DNA of 64,000 nucleotides, from positions 85,787-149,786 of the forward strand of contig CAMJPQ010000002.1 in NCBI GenBank assembly GCA_946407745.1, written 5' to 3'. Under the pieces are notes generated by a model. The model had not been told where the DNA came from. It made no database searches and saw only the letters and a list, made by a program, of their open reading frames with translations. Made by a program: the position numbers and the translations under genes. This document shows positions 53,649 through 63,890 of this stretch, one piece after another. Positions within the stretch are counted from its first letter, which is position 1, and each line of letters begins with the position of its first letter. The stretch is from an uncultured Clostridia bacterium. Lineage in GTDB: Bacteria > Bacillota > Clostridia > Christensenellales > Aristaeellaceae.

Positions 53649-53702
53649 TTTTTATTCTCCAGACCGCAGTCTTTTGTGTGGATTCTAAATTCGTCGGGCT
53701 GT

Positions 53703-54833
53703 TCACCCGTTCAGCTCTTTCCATGCCGTCTGCAGGCTCTCAATGATGGGCAGATGCTGCGGGCAGGCAGCCTCACAGGCGCCACAGCCGACACAGCTTT
53801 CCGGGGATTTGCCCTCCTCAGCGAGCCGGCGAAGTCCCTGTACGCCCGGATTACTGCCGTAGAGGGCCGCGTTGTTCCACATGGAAAAGATTCTCGGTAT
53901 TTCCACATTGTTTGGACAGGGCATGCAATAGCGGCAGCCGGTACAGCCGATTTTGGTGCGGCTGAGGTAAGCCTCACGCACATTTTCCATCAGTTTCAAT
54001 TCCTCGTCCGACATGATGCCAGGCGCCACAGTATCGAAGATACGCAGATTCTCCTCGATCTGTTCCATTTCATTGCAGCCGGACAGTACCGTGGCCACCT
54101 GCGGATGGTTGCACAGCCAGCGGAAAGCCCATTCCACCGGTGTTCTCTTTACCGGGAAGGCATCATACAATGCCTGCACATTGTCCGGAGCCTTTGCCAG
54201 GCGGCCGCCCAGCAGCCCCTCCATGATGACCACCGGTATACCTTTTTCACCGGCAAGTTCCAGACCTTTCGTACCGGCCTGGTTGTTGATATCCATAAAG
54301 TTGTACTGAATCTGCACCATGTCCCAGTCGTAGTCATTCAGTATGTACTCAAATTCATCGTAGCTGCCGTGGAAAGAGCAGCACTTGTAGCGTATCTTTC
54401 CCTCTCTTTTCATGTCATCAAAGAACTGCGGCGCGCCGATGGACTTAAAGTAATCCCAGTCCTTCCTGTCAATGCCGTGCATCAGATAGAAATCGATATG
54501 ATCTGTCTGCAGCTTCCGCAGCTCCTCATTCAGTAGTGCCTCCATGCTGGCGCGGTCGTGCACTGCGCCTGAGGGCATTTTGGTGGCGATGGTCACTCTC
54601 TCCCGGTATCCGTCCCGCAGCGCCTTGCCAAGCACAGTCTCCGAGGTTTTATTGAGGTATACGTAGGCTGTGTCAAGATAGGTCACACCGCCGTCGATGG
54701 CACGGCGGATGAGTGAAATGGCTTTTTCCTCATTGATAATGCTGTCACCGCTGGGCTCGCCATTGAAGCGCATACATCCCAGTCCAAACGCGGAGCCTTT
54801 GATTCCCAGTTTGCCGAAAGTACGGTATTGCAT
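53703..54833 (-). CDS. Aldo/keto reductase with C-terminal ferredoxin-like 4Fe-4S domain
   Basis: About 376 aa. The aldo/keto reductase barrel (about 1-270) has GVTYLDTAYVY (Asp and Tyr), the Lys in TIATKMPSG and the His in YLMHGID. The C-terminus carries two Cys clusters, CTGCRYCMPCP and CVGCGACEAACP, for two 4Fe-4S clusters. This type is frequent in anaerobes and may draw electrons from ferredoxin instead of only NAD(P)H. Substrate unknown; the link to GH43 suggests a sugar aldehyde. Two adjacent ATGs exist; the second is better spaced from GGAG. Confidence 0.88.
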   Translation of the reverse strand: MQYRTFGKLGIKGSAFGLGCMRFNGEPSGDSIINEEKAISLIRRAIDGGVTYLDTAYVYLNKTSETVLGKALRDGYRERVTIATKMPSGAVHDRASMEALLNEELRKLQTDHIDFYLMHGIDRKDWDYFKSIGAPQFFDDMKREGKIRYKCCSFHGSYDEFEYILNDYDWDMVQIQYNFMDINNQAGTKGLELAGEKGIPVVIMEGLLGGRLAKAPDNVQALYDAFPVKRTPVEWAFRWLCNHPQVATVLSGCNEMEQIEENLRIFDTVAPGIMSDEELKLMENVREAYLSRTKIGCTGCRYCMPCPNNVEIPRIFSMWNNAALYGSNPGVQGLRRLAEEGKSPESCVGCGACEAACPQHLPIIESLQTAWKELNG

Positions 54834-54836
54834 CAT

Positions 54837-55064
54837 TTTCTCCTTCCTCGCCGCAGGGCGTCAGGGCCGCCAACTGCTTTGATCATACCATATTCATCGC
54901 GTTTTGACAATTGCATACATTTTTGCTGTCAGCGCAGTCACTTTAAAGCGGTAAATTTCTGCAAGAACCAAATCAATCTGATGCATCATTTTGTATTCAT
55001 GTGTGCAAAACAGGTGTAATGCGGACGTTTTTCTACACCTTTTTGTTCTAAATATGCATTTTAC
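54837..55064. other. Divergent control region, aldo/keto reductase / oppA
   Basis: The gap between the two genes is 329 nt (54834-55162). It holds one promoter for each side; apart from these it is AT-rich with no clear operator or RNA element. Confidence 0.5.
54882..54910 (-). promoter_or_regulatory. Promoter of the aldo/keto reductase-GH43 operon
   Basis: On the minus strand TTGTCA, 17 nt, TATGAT, each 5 of 6 to consensus. Confidence 0.78.
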
Positions 55065-55093
55065 TTGACAAGCTATAGCAGATGCCTTATACT
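55065..55093 (+). promoter_or_regulatory. Strong promoter of the opp operon
   Basis: TTGACA (perfect), 17 nt, TATACT. The leader before ATG 55163 is about 65 nt. This is the best -35/-10 pair in the window. Confidence 0.9.
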
Positions 55094-55162
55094 GTATTGC
55101 AAGGGACGACAGGCGCGTGAGGTGTCCTGCCGGTTTCGTGAATAACAAAGGAGGATTTTTCT

Positions 55163-57067
55163 ATGAAGAAGCTGATTTCCCTGTTGCTGTCTTTGGCTAT
55201 GCTGCTCTCCGTTGCATCCATGGCGGGCGCTGCCGAAATCACAGAGCTGCATACCTATGAGACGCAAGCGCGTGAAGTCGAAACCTGGAACGTGCTCAAG
55301 TCCCAGAAGGCCACCGACAACAACGTGATGGTCAACCTGGTGGACGGCCTGCTCACCAATAACAACAAGGGCGAGCTGATCCCCGCCGCCGCCAAGGAAT
55401 GGTATACCGAAGACGGCGGCGCTACCTGGACCTTCAAGCTGAATGAAGGCATGGTCTGGTGCGACCAGGCCGGCAATGTGAAGGCGCCCGTAAAGGCCTC
55501 CGACTGGCTGTGGGGCATGGAATGGGTACTGAACTTCGCGAAGAATGACGCCACCAACACCTCCATGCCTTTCCAGATGGTGAAGGGCGCTCAGGAATAC
55601 TACAACTACACCAAGGAACTGTGCGATACCGAAGGCGTGGAAGCCGCCAAAGCGCTGGAGCTGGAAAAGTTCTCGGAGATGGTGGGCGTGAAGGCCGTTG
55701 ACGACACCACCCTGGTTTACACCGCCACCTATCCGATGAGCTATTTCCCCACTGTGTGCACCTATACCTGCTTCTATCCCCTGTCCGACGGCCTGCTGGC
55801 TGAAATCGGCGTGGACGGCTACCGTGCCGCCGAGCCTGCGACCATCTGGTATTCCGGTCCCTATATCATGGAATCCTTCATTGCCGGCAATGAAAAGGTA
55901 TTCGTGCAGAATCCCAATTACTTCTATGCCAGCGATACCGAGGGACACAAGCGCTTCGAGCGCATCATCATCAAGATGATCGAATCCCAGGATGTGGCCT
56001 ATCAGCTTTTCCAGACCGGCGAGCTGGATCACTGCACACTGTCTCCCTCCAACCTGACCACCATCTACAACAATCCCTCCAACGAGTTCCACAAGAACCT
56101 GGTGGAAGCCCGTCCGACCAAGTACTCCTATCAGATCCACTTCAACTTCGACAAGCTGTTTGAAGATGGCACCCCTGACGAGAACTGGAACAAAGCCGTG
56201 GCCAACGAAGCCTTCCGTCAGCTGTGGTACTACGGCCTGGACCTGACTGAGTATCTGCGCACGCTGAACGCTATCAACCCGCTGGCCTGCGTGAACTATG
56301 CGTATTCCGCCAACCGTGTGGCCGTGAAGAGCGACGGCACCGATTACGCCGCGCTGGTCGTGGCCGGACAGGGTCTGAGCTATGACTCCGATACCTTTAT
56401 GCGCTACAATCCCGATAAGGCTGCCGAGCTGAAGGCCAAGGCCATCGAAGAACTGACCGCTGCCGGCGTGACCTTCCCCATCAGCGTGGATTACTACATC
56501 GCCGGCGGCAACCAGACTCAGCTGGACTCCGCCAATGCCCTGAAGCAGACCATCTCCGACTACATCGGCGATGACTTCATGGCGCTGAACATCCTGACCT
56601 ATGTTTCCTCCCTGTCCAAGGAAGTTGCCGCTGCGCACAAGGCTTCCATTTACATCAACGGCTGGGGCGCTGACTTCGGCGATCCCATCAACTTCCTGAG
56701 CCAGGAGACCTACGGCGAGGACGGCGCGTATTACACCAACACCTATTCCTTCGCCAACAATGCGACCGACGAACAGCTGATTGCCACCTACAAGGAATTC
56801 ACCGAGCTGACCAACGCGGCCCATGCCATCACGGACGACAACGACGCCCGCTATGACGCCTTCGCGAAGGCTGAGCTGTACATGATGGAGCATGCGCTGT
56901 GCGTGCCGATCTACTACGATGTGCAGTGGGAGCTGACCTGCGTGAATGACTACACCAAGGTGTACACTCCCTACGGTTCCCAGACCTACCGCTACATCAA
57001 CTGGGAGACCAACAGCGACATCTATACCACCGAAGATTACGCTGCCTTCGCTGCTGCGGCGCAGTAA
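55163..57067 (+). CDS. oppA: Oligopeptide-binding protein (SBP family 5)
   Basis: A 634-aa exported protein with signal peptide MKKLISLLLSLAMLLSVASMAGA, without a lipobox Cys. The mature part has ESQDVAYQLFQTGELDH and a large two-lobe fold typical of OppA/DppA. It delivers peptides to the OppBC channel. GGAGG precedes ATG. Codon use is very biased, leaving a long open antisense frame, which suggests high expression. The ligand may also be a sugar or nickel complex in this family, but oligopeptide is most likely. Confidence 0.88.
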   Translation: MKKLISLLLSLAMLLSVASMAGAAEITELHTYETQAREVETWNVLKSQKATDNNVMVNLVDGLLTNNNKGELIPAAAKEWYTEDGGATWTFKLNEGMVWCDQAGNVKAPVKASDWLWGMEWVLNFAKNDATNTSMPFQMVKGAQEYYNYTKELCDTEGVEAAKALELEKFSEMVGVKAVDDTTLVYTATYPMSYFPTVCTYTCFYPLSDGLLAEIGVDGYRAAEPATIWYSGPYIMESFIAGNEKVFVQNPNYFYASDTEGHKRFERIIIKMIESQDVAYQLFQTGELDHCTLSPSNLTTIYNNPSNEFHKNLVEARPTKYSYQIHFNFDKLFEDGTPDENWNKAVANEAFRQLWYYGLDLTEYLRTLNAINPLACVNYAYSANRVAVKSDGTDYAALVVAGQGLSYDSDTFMRYNPDKAAELKAKAIEELTAAGVTFPISVDYYIAGGNQTQLDSANALKQTISDYIGDDFMALNILTYVSSLSKEVAAAHKASIYINGWGADFGDPINFLSQETYGEDGAYYTNTYSFANNATDEQLIATYKEFTELTNAAHAITDDNDARYDAFAKAELYMMEHALCVPIYYDVQWELTCVNDYTKVYTPYGSQTYRYINWETNSDIYTTEDYAAFAAAAQ

Positions 57068-57130
57068 TCCATTGTAAACCACTGAGGCAGATCGTGCTGC
57101 GGCTTGCAGTCACGGGTCGTGCCGAAATTC

Positions 57131-57159
57131 GGGGGAGGCGCCCGGGCGGCGTCTCCCCC
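57131..57159 (+). terminator. Hairpin between oppA and oppB
   Basis: A 12-bp GC-rich stem (GGGGGAGGCGCC with GGCGTCTCCCCC, one G-U pair, 5-nt loop) followed by ACTTCCATATTTT. It may cause partial termination or protect the oppA mRNA, lowering downstream gene output. Confidence 0.7.
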
Positions 57160-57200
57160 ACTTCCATATTTTCTGGATGAACGCATAGGAGATAAGCAAG

Positions 57201-58151
57201 ATGGCAAAGTATCTGATCAAGAGGCTGCTGCAATCCGTGATCACCATCCTTCTGATCGTATCTGCGGTCTTTTTGCTGATGAGGCTGATGCCCACAGACT
57301 ACTATTTCAGCGAGGACGAGCTGATGAAGCTGACGGAGGAGCAGAAGAATGCCCGTCTGGAGGCGGAAGGGCTGCTTGATCCTCCGCTGGTGCAGCTTGG
57401 TAATTTTCTGGTAAGGCTTGCCCGCTTTGATCTCGGCACTTCCCGCCGCATCCAGATGAACAAGCCGGTGGTGGATGTGATCGGCAGCCGCTTTGAAATC
57501 TCCATGCGCATCGGTCTGATTGCCCTGGGCATTGCACTGGTGGTAGGCGTGGTGATGGGCGTGCTGCAGGCTCGCTTCAAGGACCGCACAATCGACCACA
57601 TCGGCACAGGCTATACTGTGTTTGTCAATGCGGTGCCGCATCTGGTCTCCTATTCGCTGGTGCTTGTCTTCGGCGCAAGGCTTCTGGGGCTGCCCTCTCT
57701 GTATTCCGTCCGCAAGGTGCAGGAATCCTCGGTACTGCCCATTGTCTGCCTCGCGCTGACATCCATTGCCGGCTACATGCTATGGACCCGCCGCTATATG
57801 GTGGATGAGCTGAACAAGGACTATATCCGTCTGGCAAAACTGAAGGGGCTCAATTCCCGTCAGATCATGTTCCGCCATGTGCTGAAGAATGCCTTTGTGC
57901 CGCTGGCGCAGTACCTACCCTATTCCATACTGATGACAGTGGGCGGCTCGCTGCTGGTGGAGAAATTCTTCTCGGTACCTGGCATGGGCCCGCTGCTGAC
58001 CGACGCCATTTCAAGATACGATACCAATGTGGTGCAGGGCTGTGTGCTGCTGTACGCCACGCTGGGCGTGCTGGGTGTGCTGCTGGGCGATTTGCTGATG
58101 GTGCTCATTGATCCGAGAATCACTCTGGGCGGGAAGGAGGAGACACGCTGA
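57201..58151 (+). CDS. oppB: Oligopeptide ABC transporter permease OppB
   Basis: A 316-aa membrane protein with six helices. LIKRLLQSVITILLIVSAVFLLMRLMP at the N-terminus and the EAA-type loop (DYIRLAKLKGLNSRQIMFRHVLKNAF) are diagnostic. It forms the channel with OppC. ATG 57201 has GGAG upstream. The stop overlaps the oppC ATG by one base (TGATG). Confidence 0.93.
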   Translation: MAKYLIKRLLQSVITILLIVSAVFLLMRLMPTDYYFSEDELMKLTEEQKNARLEAEGLLDPPLVQLGNFLVRLARFDLGTSRRIQMNKPVVDVIGSRFEISMRIGLIALGIALVVGVVMGVLQARFKDRTIDHIGTGYTVFVNAVPHLVSYSLVLVFGARLLGLPSLYSVRKVQESSVLPIVCLALTSIAGYMLWTRRYMVDELNKDYIRLAKLKGLNSRQIMFRHVLKNAFVPLAQYLPYSILMTVGGSLLVEKFFSVPGMGPLLTDAISRYDTNVVQGCVLLYATLGVLGVLLGDLLMVLIDPRITLGGKEETR

Positions 58152-59200
58152 TGAAAAAGCAGCTGAAAAAAACTGTTCAGGAGCTTGAACAGCCGAATGT
58201 CGACCTGAGTGTTGACTATACCGCTGTGGACCAGGAGCCGCAGAAGCAGCGGCCCATGGGACGCGAGTATCCTCTGGCGCGCAACAGGATGCCGGAAAAG
58301 CAGCTGTTTGAGTTTGCCGAGTACAAATCCATGGACGCCGAGCGCATTTCCTACTCGAATTATTCCTATTGGAAAAGCGTATGGCAGAACTTCCTGAAGA
58401 AAAAGCCGGCCGTCATCATGTCCGTTATCTTCATCCTGCTGATCATCTTTACCTTCATCGCCCCGCTGATCAGCAAATATACCATTGAGACAGCGCGCAT
58501 CGATTACGACAAGATGTTCACTTCGCCCAACGGGGAATACTGGTTCGGCACCGACAACATGGGGCGCGACTACTGGTGCCAGGTGTGGCACGCCACGCGG
58601 ACTTCAATATTCCTGGCTGTGCTGGTCGCAGCTGGCGAAATCATACTGGGTACCATCATCGGCCTTCTGTGGGGCTATGTTCGCAGCCTGGACCGGTTCT
58701 TTACAGAACTGTACAACTTCATCAACAATGTGCCGACTATCATCTATATGACGCTGATCGCCCTGATGGTTGGCAAGTCCTTCCTGGTGATGGCACTGGC
58801 TATGATATTCTTCAACTGGCTGAGCACAGCGAGAAATGTGCGCAACCTTGTGCTGATGTACCGGGACCGCGAATACAACCTCGCTTCGCGCTGCCTGGGC
58901 ACCAGCATCGGTCGGATCCTTGCCAAGAACATCCTGCCCTACCTTGTCAGCGTCATTATCCTGCGCCTGGCCCTGGCCATCCCCGGGACCATCGCCTATG
59001 AGACGACCCTGACCTACCTGGGACTGATGGATGTGACCCGCCCATCACTGGGTATCCTGCTGAGAAACGCGAGGACCTATTTCCTCGACTATCCCTATCT
59101 GCTCATTTTCCCGGCTGGTATTGTCTCCATTATTACCATCACCTTCTACCTGGTGGGCAACGCATTTTCGGACGCGTGCGACCCCCGCAATCACGTGTAA
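58151..59200 (+). CDS. oppC: Oligopeptide ABC transporter permease OppC, long N-terminus
   Basis: A 349-aa permease with a charged cytoplasmic N-terminus of about 90 residues before the first helix (PAVIMSVIFILLIIFTFIAPLI). Then come TDNMGRDYWCQVWHATRTSI and the EAA loop near RDREYNLASRCLGTSIGRILAKNILP. The long N-terminus is larger than in most OppC proteins. It pairs with OppB. Confidence 0.92.
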   Translation: MKKQLKKTVQELEQPNVDLSVDYTAVDQEPQKQRPMGREYPLARNRMPEKQLFEFAEYKSMDAERISYSNYSYWKSVWQNFLKKKPAVIMSVIFILLIIFTFIAPLISKYTIETARIDYDKMFTSPNGEYWFGTDNMGRDYWCQVWHATRTSIFLAVLVAAGEIILGTIIGLLWGYVRSLDRFFTELYNFINNVPTIIYMTLIALMVGKSFLVMALAMIFFNWLSTARNVRNLVLMYRDREYNLASRCLGTSIGRILAKNILPYLVSVIILRLALAIPGTIAYETTLTYLGLMDVTRPSLGILLRNARTYFLDYPYLLIFPAGIVSIITITFYLVGNAFSDACDPRNHV

Positions 59201-59215
59201 AGGAGGGCCTGAGCA

Positions 59216-61270
59216 ATGAGCGAAGCATTACGGAAAACCGTAGACTTTGAAGCGCGGGCCCGGCAGGTACTGTCCCAGGTGCCGCTGCTCTCTGCAAAGG
59301 AAGTGGAGGTTACATTCTCCCTGCGCGGACAGAAGCTGACAGCGATACGCCGCGCCTCGCTGGACCTGTACGAGGGAGAAACACTGGCCATCGTCGGTGA
59401 AAGCGGTTCCGGCAAAAGCGTGTTCACAAAGTGCTTTGTGGGCATGCTGGATAAAAACGGCAGCATCACGCACGGTTCCATTGAGTATGAAGGTCAGGAT
59501 CTGACACAGTTCAGGGAGCAGGACTGGCTGCGCATCCGCGGGCGGAAGATTGCCATGGTCACGCAGGATCCCATGACAAGCCTGAACCCGCTGAAAACCA
59601 TCGGCAAACAAATTCAGGAGTCTGTGGAACTGCATCAGGGCCTGCGCGGCCTGGCTGCAAAAAAGGAAACACTGCGCATTCTTGAGGCTGTAGGCATTCC
59701 CAACCCGGAGGTGCGTTACAAGCAGTATCCGCACGAATTCTCCGGCGGCATGCGGCAGAGAGTCGTCATCGCGACTGCCGTGGCTTGCAAGCCGCAGATT
59801 TTGATCTGCGACGAGCCGACCACCGCGCTGGATGTGACCATACAGGCGCAGATACTTGATCTGATCCGCCGCCTGCAGCGTGAGCAGAATATGACCATCA
59901 TCTACATCACGCACGACCTGGGTGTTGTGGCCAATGTGGCAGACCGGGTGGCTGTGATGTACGCGGGCCAGATCATTGAAATCGGCATGGCCAATGAGGT
60001 TTTCTTCGACCCTTGGCATCCATATACCTGGGCCCTGCTCTCTGCCCTCCCTCAGCTGGGCGTAAAGGGTGAAAAGCTCCCTGCGATCGATGGCACACCT
60101 CCCAACCTGTTTAATAAAATACAGGGTGATGCCTTCGCGCCGCGCAACCGCCATGCCTTGAACATCGACTTCCTCGAAGAGCCGCCTATGTACGAGGTGA
60201 CGGCAACGCATCAGGTCAAGGCCTGGCTGCGTGACCCTCGCGCACCGAAGGTAGAGCAGCCCAAATCCATCCTGCGGCTTTCCGAGCAGTCACAGAAATC
60301 GGAAATTGACACCGGCGCCAGCCACCCGCATCTCGACCCGAACCGCGAGGCGCTGATCGAAGTCAAAAACATGCAGGTGACCTTTGGCACCGGGCGAAGA
60401 AAGTTTATCGCCGTCGATGATGTCAACTTCACCATCTACAAGGGCGAAACCTTCTCCCTTGTCGGAGAAAGCGGCAGCGGAAAGACGACCATCGGCCGCG
60501 CCATTGTACGGATCAATCCGATCACCGGCGGCGAAGTGCTCTTCCGCGGCGAGCGGATCAGCGGCAAGATCAGCCGTGAGCTGGACACAAAGGTGATCCG
60601 TTCCATGCAGATGATCTTTCAGGACCCCATGGCCAGCCTCAACGAGCGTGCCAAGGTTGATTATATCGTGTCCGAGGGCCTGATCAATTTCCATATGTAC
60701 AAGGACGAGCACGACCGCCAGGACAAGGTGCAGAAGGCCTTGCAGGAGGTCGGGTTGCTGCCGGAGTTTTCAAGCCGTTTCCCGCACGAGTTCTCCGGCG
60801 GACAGCGCCAGCGCATCGGCATTGCACGCAGCCTGATCATGCAGCCGGAGTTCATCGTCGCGGACGAGCCGATTTCAGCGCTGGATGTCTCCATACGGGC
60901 CCAGGTGCTGAACCTGCTCAATGACCTGAAAAAGAGCCGCAGCCTCACCTATCTCTTCATTGCGCATGATCTGAGCGTTGTCCGCTTTATCTCCGACCGC
61001 ATCGCTGTGATCCATAAAGGGCGCATCGTTGAGCTTGCCGAGAGTGAGGAGCTGTTCCTGCATCCTCTGCACCCCTACACCAAGGCGCTGCTCTCTGCCG
61101 TTCCCAATCCCAATCCTTATGTGGAGAGAGCCAAGTCCCTCCTCGTCTATGATCCCACCGTGCATGATTACCGTGTAGACAAGCCGGTTTGGGAGGAGAT
61201 CCTCCCCGGGCATTTCGTCTACGGAAACGCGCGCGAATTGGACGGCTACCGCCGAGAGGTGGAGCTGTAA
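59216..61270 (+). CDS. Fused oligopeptide ABC transporter ATPase OppD-OppF
   Basis: A 684-aa protein that joins the two ATPases usually encoded by oppD and oppF. The N-terminal half has [19 protein letters not shown] and [11 protein letters not shown], with the OppD-type C-terminal extension ([14 protein letters not shown]). The second half, from about residue 385, has [19 protein letters not shown] and [11 protein letters not shown]. The fused form does the same job as the pair. AAAGGAGGG lies before ATG. A terminator follows. Confidence 0.93.
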   Translation: MSEALRKTVDFEARARQVLSQVPLLSAKEVEVTFSLRGQKLTAIRRASLDLYEGETLAIVGESGSGKSVFTKCFVGMLDKNGSITHGSIEYEGQDLTQFREQDWLRIRGRKIAMVTQDPMTSLNPLKTIGKQIQESVELHQGLRGLAAKKETLRILEAVGIPNPEVRYKQYPHEFSGGMRQRVVIATAVACKPQILICDEPTTALDVTIQAQILDLIRRLQREQNMTIIYITHDLGVVANVADRVAVMYAGQIIEIGMANEVFFDPWHPYTWALLSALPQLGVKGEKLPAIDGTPPNLFNKIQGDAFAPRNRHALNIDFLEEPPMYEVTATHQVKAWLRDPRAPKVEQPKSILRLSEQSQKSEIDTGASHPHLDPNREALIEVKNMQVTFGTGRRKFIAVDDVNFTIYKGETFSLVGESGSGKTTIGRAIVRINPITGGEVLFRGERISGKISRELDTKVIRSMQMIFQDPMASLNERAKVDYIVSEGLINFHMYKDEHDRQDKVQKALQEVGLLPEFSSRFPHEFSGGQRQRIGIARSLIMQPEFIVADEPISALDVSIRAQVLNLLNDLKKSRSLTYLFIAHDLSVVRFISDRIAVIHKGRIVELAESEELFLHPLHPYTKALLSAVPNPNPYVERAKSLLVYDPTVHDYRVDKPVWEEILPGHFVYGNARELDGYRREVEL

Positions 61271-61274
61271 AGAG

Positions 61275-61318
61275 AACCACCGTGGCAGCCTGCTCTTCAG
61301 ACTACCGCGGTGGTTTTT
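61275..61318 (+). terminator. Terminator of the opp operon
   Basis: AACCACCGTGG pairs with the CCGCGGTGGTT arm (one G-U), followed by TTTTT. It also lies between convergent opp and rfb units. Confidence 0.88.
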
Positions 61319-61331
61319 CTTATACTTTGTG

Positions 61332-62219
61332 TCAGTATCTCACCCTGCCCTCTGCCACGGCGCGCAGATGCGCTCCGTAAGGGCTTTTGCCATAATTGGC
61401 CGCGCTCTTAAGCAGCCCGTCTCTGTCGATCCAGCCGTTGACAAACGCAATCTCCTCAGGGGCACTGATCATGATGCCCTGCCGGCTCTCAATGGTCTGC
61501 ACAAAATTGGCAGCGGCAAGCAGGCTGTCCATCGTGCCGGTATCCAGCCACGCGAAGCCTCTGCCCAGCAGCTGAACATCCAACAGTCCATCCTGCAGAT
61601 ACGCCTCATTGAGCGTGGTGATTTCAAGCTCGCCGCGCTGGCTCGGCCTGACCATCGCCGCCCTTTTGCTCACATCTCCAGGATAGAAATAGAGGCCTGT
61701 TACAGCATAGTTGGATTTCGGGCTTGCCGGCTTTTCCTCAATGCTTGTCGCCTTTCCGTGCTCATCAAACGCAACCACGCCGAAGCGCTCCGGATCGTTG
61801 ACATAATAGCCGAATACGGTTGCCCTTCCCTTTTCCTCTGCAGCGCTGACTGCTGTCTTCAGCAGCCTGCGAAAGCCATTTCCATAGAAGATATTGTCTC
61901 CAAGCACCATGGCACCCGGCTCACCCGCGAGAAAGCTCTCCCCCAGAATGAATGCCTGTGCCAGGCCGTCCGGCGAGGGCTGCACACAGTAGCTTAGATG
62001 GATGCCGAAAGGTGAGCCGTCTCCCAGAAGGGCCTCAAAACGCGGAGTATCCTCCGGTGTGGAAATGATCAGTATGTCCCTGATGCCTGCCAGCATCAGT
62101 GTGCTGAGAGGATAGTAGACCATCGGTTTATCATAGATTGGAAGCAGCTGTTTGGAAGTCACCTTTGTCAGCGGATAGAGCCGTGTTCCGGCGCCGCCGG
62201 CCAGTACAATCCCCTTCAT
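61332..62219 (-). CDS. rfbA: Glucose-1-phosphate thymidylyltransferase
   Basis: 295 aa from ATG 62219 with AAGGAGG upstream. First step of dTDP-L-rhamnose synthesis: dTTP and glucose 1-phosphate to dTDP-glucose. The nucleotide-binding motif [20 protein letters not shown] is at the N-terminus, followed by [16 protein letters not shown]. Length is normal. The order rfbB-rfbC-rfbA on the minus strand is a usual rhamnose cluster; rfbD is not in view. Confidence 0.95.
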   Translation of the reverse strand: MKGIVLAGGAGTRLYPLTKVTSKQLLPIYDKPMVYYPLSTLMLAGIRDILIISTPEDTPRFEALLGDGSPFGIHLSYCVQPSPDGLAQAFILGESFLAGEPGAMVLGDNIFYGNGFRRLLKTAVSAAEEKGRATVFGYYVNDPERFGVVAFDEHGKATSIEEKPASPKSNYAVTGLYFYPGDVSKRAAMVRPSQRGELEITTLNEAYLQDGLLDVQLLGRGFAWLDTGTMDSLLAAANFVQTIESRQGIMISAPEEIAFVNGWIDRDGLLKSAANYGKSPYGAHLRAVAEGRVRY

Positions 62220-62229
62220 GTTGCCTCCT

Positions 62230-62835
62230 TCAGCGGGCAGTGATATCGCGCAGGCAGGGCCATTTCTGATCCTTTTCGCTGACAAGCAGTGGCTGGTCGT
62301 CAAGACGCCATCCGGAAGCGGAAGCACTGCCCTGGTAAACACCTGTCACCCCCGGCCAGACAATGCCAATCGCCGGGTCGTTCCAGGCCACCCCGCCCTC
62401 ATCCTCCGGGTGATAGAAATCATCACATTTATAGCAGAACTCCGCTGTGTCAGTCAATACAAGGAAGCCGTGCGCAAAGCCGCGAGGTATAAGCAGCATG
62501 CGATGATTCTCCGCGCTGAGCAGCTCACCGTGCCACAAGCCATACGTAGAGCTTGTTCGCCTGAGGTCAACTGCTACGTCGAACACTGCTCCGCTGATCA
62601 CGCGCACCAGCTTGGCTTGCTGATATTGCTTCTGGTAGTGCAGCCCGCGCAACACGCCTCTGACCGACTTTGACTGGTTGTCCTGTACAAAGCGGATGTC
62701 CAGCCGCGCTTCGACCATGTCGCGCTGGCTATAGGTCTCCATAAAGTATCCCCTGCTGTCGCAGTGCACCGTTGGGGTAATGAGGCAGAGCCCCTCAATG
62801 CCGCCAACACTTTTTTCAACTGTAATCTGTCCCAT
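62230..62835 (-). CDS. rfbC: dTDP-4-dehydrorhamnose 3,5-epimerase
   Basis: 201 aa from ATG 62835, which overlaps the rfbB stop (TGATG). It performs the double epimerisation of dTDP-4-keto-6-deoxyglucose. The cupin-like fold carries SRGYFMETY and the catalytic His in GVLRGLHYQ. The ORF-track start 96 nt earlier lies inside rfbB. Confidence 0.94.
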   Translation of the reverse strand: MGQITVEKSVGGIEGLCLITPTVHCDSRGYFMETYSQRDMVEARLDIRFVQDNQSKSVRGVLRGLHYQKQYQQAKLVRVISGAVFDVAVDLRRTSSTYGLWHGELLSAENHRMLLIPRGFAHGFLVLTDTAEFCYKCDDFYHPEDEGGVAWNDPAIGIVWPGVTGVYQGSASASGWRLDDQPLLVSEKDQKWPCLRDITAR

Positions 62836-63869
62836 CAGCTCACTCCCAGGCCTCGGCAAATGTCTTCGTTTTCTCTCTGATACTGACCTGTAAGGATGTT
62901 CTCCCACCAGGTGCGGTTCGCCAGGTACCACTGTATGGTTTTTCGGATGCCTTCACCAAAGGGGGTCTGTGGCTGCCAGCCAAGCTCGTTTTTGATTTTT
63001 CCCGGATTGATGGCATAGCGCAGGTCATGTCCCTTGCGGTCTGTCACATAAGTGATCAGGCTCTCCGGCTTGCCGAGTTCGCGGCAAATCAGCCTCACAA
63101 TGTCAATGTTGCGCATCTCGTTGTGCCCGCCGACATTGTAGACCTCCCCCACACGGCCCTTCTGGAGTATCAGATCAATAGCTCTGCAGTGGTCCTCCAC
63201 ATAAAGCCAGTCGCGCACATTCAAGCCCTGACCGTACACCGGAAGCGGCCTGTCGTTCAGTGCGTTGGCAATCATCAGCGGAATCAGCTTTTCAGGGAAC
63301 TGATAAGGCCCGTAATTGTTGGAGCAGCGGCTGATGGTGACAGGCAGGCCATAGGTGCGGTGATATGCCATCACCAACAGATCAGCCGCGGCTTTGGACG
63401 CTGAGTATGCGCTGCTGGCATGCAGCGGCGTTTCTTCAGTAAACAGCAGAGCCGGCCTGTCCAGCGGCAGGTCACCGTAGACCTCATCCGTGGAAACCTG
63501 ATGGAAGCGCGCCACGTCATACGCCCTGCATGCGTCCATTAGCACCGATGTTCCAATCACATTTGTCTGCAAAAAGACAGACGGGTTGTCAATGCTGCGA
63601 TCCACATGGCTTTCCGCCGCAAAATTGACTACAGCCTCCGGGCGCTCCTGGTCAAAAAGCTTCATCACGGCATCACGGTCGCAGATGTCCAGCTTTACAA
63701 AGCGAAACCCGGGGTGCTGAAGCACAGGTGTCAGTGTGGACAGATTCCCGGCGTAGGTCAGCTTATCCACGCAAACCACCAGGTTTTCCGGATGCTCCCT
63801 GAGCAGGTAGAAAATGAAATTGCTGCCAATAAAGCCGGCGCCGCCGGTCACCAGTACACATTTCGTCAT
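62835..63869 (-). CDS. rfbB: dTDP-glucose 4,6-dehydratase
   Basis: A 344-aa short-chain dehydrogenase-type enzyme, second step of dTDP-rhamnose synthesis. NAD motif VTGGAGFIGSNFI at the N-terminus; catalytic TDEVYGDL (Asp-Glu) and YSASKAAADLL (Tyr-x3-Lys) follow, as in RmlB. TGGAGA lies about 8 nt before ATG 63869. Confidence 0.95.
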   Translation of the reverse strand: MTKCVLVTGGAGFIGSNFIFYLLREHPENLVVCVDKLTYAGNLSTLTPVLQHPGFRFVKLDICDRDAVMKLFDQERPEAVVNFAAESHVDRSIDNPSVFLQTNVIGTSVLMDACRAYDVARFHQVSTDEVYGDLPLDRPALLFTEETPLHASSAYSASKAAADLLVMAYHRTYGLPVTISRCSNNYGPYQFPEKLIPLMIANALNDRPLPVYGQGLNVRDWLYVEDHCRAIDLILQKGRVGEVYNVGGHNEMRNIDIVRLICRELGKPESLITYVTDRKGHDLRYAINPGKIKNELGWQPQTPFGEGIRKTIQWYLANRTWWENILTGQYQRENEDICRGLGVS

Positions 63870-63890
63870 CTGTCATTCTCCAATCAGGAA

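Noticed and set aside
52602-54536. 644-aa plus-strand ORF antisense to GH43 and the aldo/keto reductase
   Set aside because: It crosses two well-supported genes and their gap and lacks any recognisable domain.
55073-57082. 669-aa minus-strand ORF antisense to oppA
   Set aside because: Repetitive Gly/Val/His-rich translation, no family match, and it runs through the oppA promoter; it reflects codon bias of oppA.
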